In this document: positions 63,730-64,000 of the stretch, piece by piece
How positions within the stretch are numbered: position 1 is the first letter of the stretch
How the letters are laid out: each line of letters starts with the position of its first letter
Assembly (NCBI RefSeq): GCF_033547075.1
Contig: NZ_CP137891.1
Location: 1,116,001-1,180,000 of the forward strand
Direction: 5' to 3'
Source: Flavobacterium ardleyense
GTDB lineage: Bacteria > Bacteroidota > Bacteroidia > Flavobacteriales > Flavobacteriaceae
Length of the DNA: 64,000 bases
Translations under genes and position numbers: made by a program
Notes under the pieces: generated by a model
Told to the model about the DNA's origin: nothing
Seen by the model: only the letters and a program-made list of their open reading frames with translations
Databases searched by the model: none

Positions 63730-63963
63730 ATGTCAAAAGTAAAAATGCTCTTGGTTGTTTTCTTTATATTTGTGATGAACTCTTCTGTACAGGCTCAATG
63801 TGCGATGTGTCGTGCTGCTCTTGAGAGTGGCGGAAATGACGCTCAAGCTGAAGCGGTAAACGACGGAATCGTTTATCTGATGATCATCCCGTATGTACTT
63901 GTTGCCGCAATCGGAATTTTTGTATATAATAGCCGAAAAAATATTGGTAAAAAGACCGAGTAA
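63730..63963 (+). CDS. Small conserved membrane protein with CxxC
   Basis: I do not know a function for this 77-residue protein. A signal peptide (1-22, ending VQAQ) is followed by CAMCRAALESG (C24 and C27), then a membrane helix at about 48-66 and a basic tail. After cleavage the CxxC would sit almost at the N-terminus, outside the membrane. It follows DUF420 by 18 bases in the oxidase-assembly cluster, which points to metal or thiol chemistry in assembly (inference). The window ends 37 bases after its stop. Confidence 0.75.
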   Translation: MSKVKMLLVVFFIFVMNSSVQAQCAMCRAALESGGNDAQAEAVNDGIVYLMIIPYVLVAAIGIFVYNSRKNIGKKTE

Positions 63964-64000
63964 GCTTCTTGTTAGATGTGAATAGTTCATCAGAAATTTT

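Overview
This window looks like a chromosomal segment of a gliding, aerobic member of the Flavobacteriaceae (Bacteroidota), close to Flavobacterium. The evidence is: AT-rich DNA; promoters of the Bacteroidota type (TTG, about 19 bases, TAnnTTTG) and no clear Shine-Dalgarno sequences; the gliding/type IX secretion gene sprA and the gliding gene remB in one neighbourhood; alternative complex III (actABCDEF) next to cytochrome oxidase; a cargo protein with a type IX C-terminal sorting domain; and gene neighbourhoods typical of the family (rplM-rpsI-rpsB-tsf, rimP-nusA-infB, ruvA-sprA-gcvH). The species cannot be named from this alone.

Layout. 1-5.1 kb: end of a HIT-family gene, an orphan sensor kinase, a flavin reductase, a DUF3127 OB-fold-like protein, aat, a VF530-type protein, tag and a secreted hypothetical. 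5.1-5.8 kb: repeat-rich gap. 5.8-8.8 kb (minus): translation operon rplM-rpsI-rpsB-tsf. 8.8-9.8 kb: repeat-rich gap. 9.8-18.4 kb: polA, a metallophosphoesterase, a cysteine-free thioredoxin-like protein, a polysaccharide deacetylase and a large DUF2723 membrane protein. 18.5-23.0 kb: an accessory cassette bounded by two identical tRNA-Gln(UUG) genes, carrying a type IX cargo protein, a SET-domain protein and an NRDE protein, with several dispersed repeats. 23.0-28.9 kb: universal stress protein, then rimP-nusA-infB behind a terminator-like leader hairpin. 28.9-29.8 kb: a degenerate four-unit tandem array with a period of about 174 bp. 29.9-41.9 kb: a SPOR protein, then alternative complex III and oxidase subunits II and I. 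42.0-47.6 kb: GNAT, ruvB, queG, maeB, ruvA. 47.6-58.7 kb: sprA, gcvH, a VanZ-like gene, deoC, remB. 58.8-64.0 kb: heme O synthase, oxidase subunits III, III and IV, and assembly genes (a SCO-like protein without cysteines, a true SCO, DUF420, and a small CxxC membrane protein).

How the genes work together. The two respiratory blocks are complementary halves of one chain. Alternative complex III oxidises menaquinol and passes electrons through c-type hemes to an oxidase whose subunits II and I are co-transcribed with it. The remaining oxidase subunits, heme processing and copper insertion genes lie about 17 kb away. SprA is the outer-membrane channel of the type IX system, RemB is a gliding accessory protein, and the 19.2 kb gene encodes a probable substrate of that system.

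The most unusual content is non-coding. One repeat family (six copies) keeps its flanks but varies its hairpin stem with apparent compensatory changes. A separate unit of about 28 bp is present or absent at paralogous repeat sites. There is also a degenerate tandem array downstream of infB. No phage, transposase, integrase or CRISPR array was seen.
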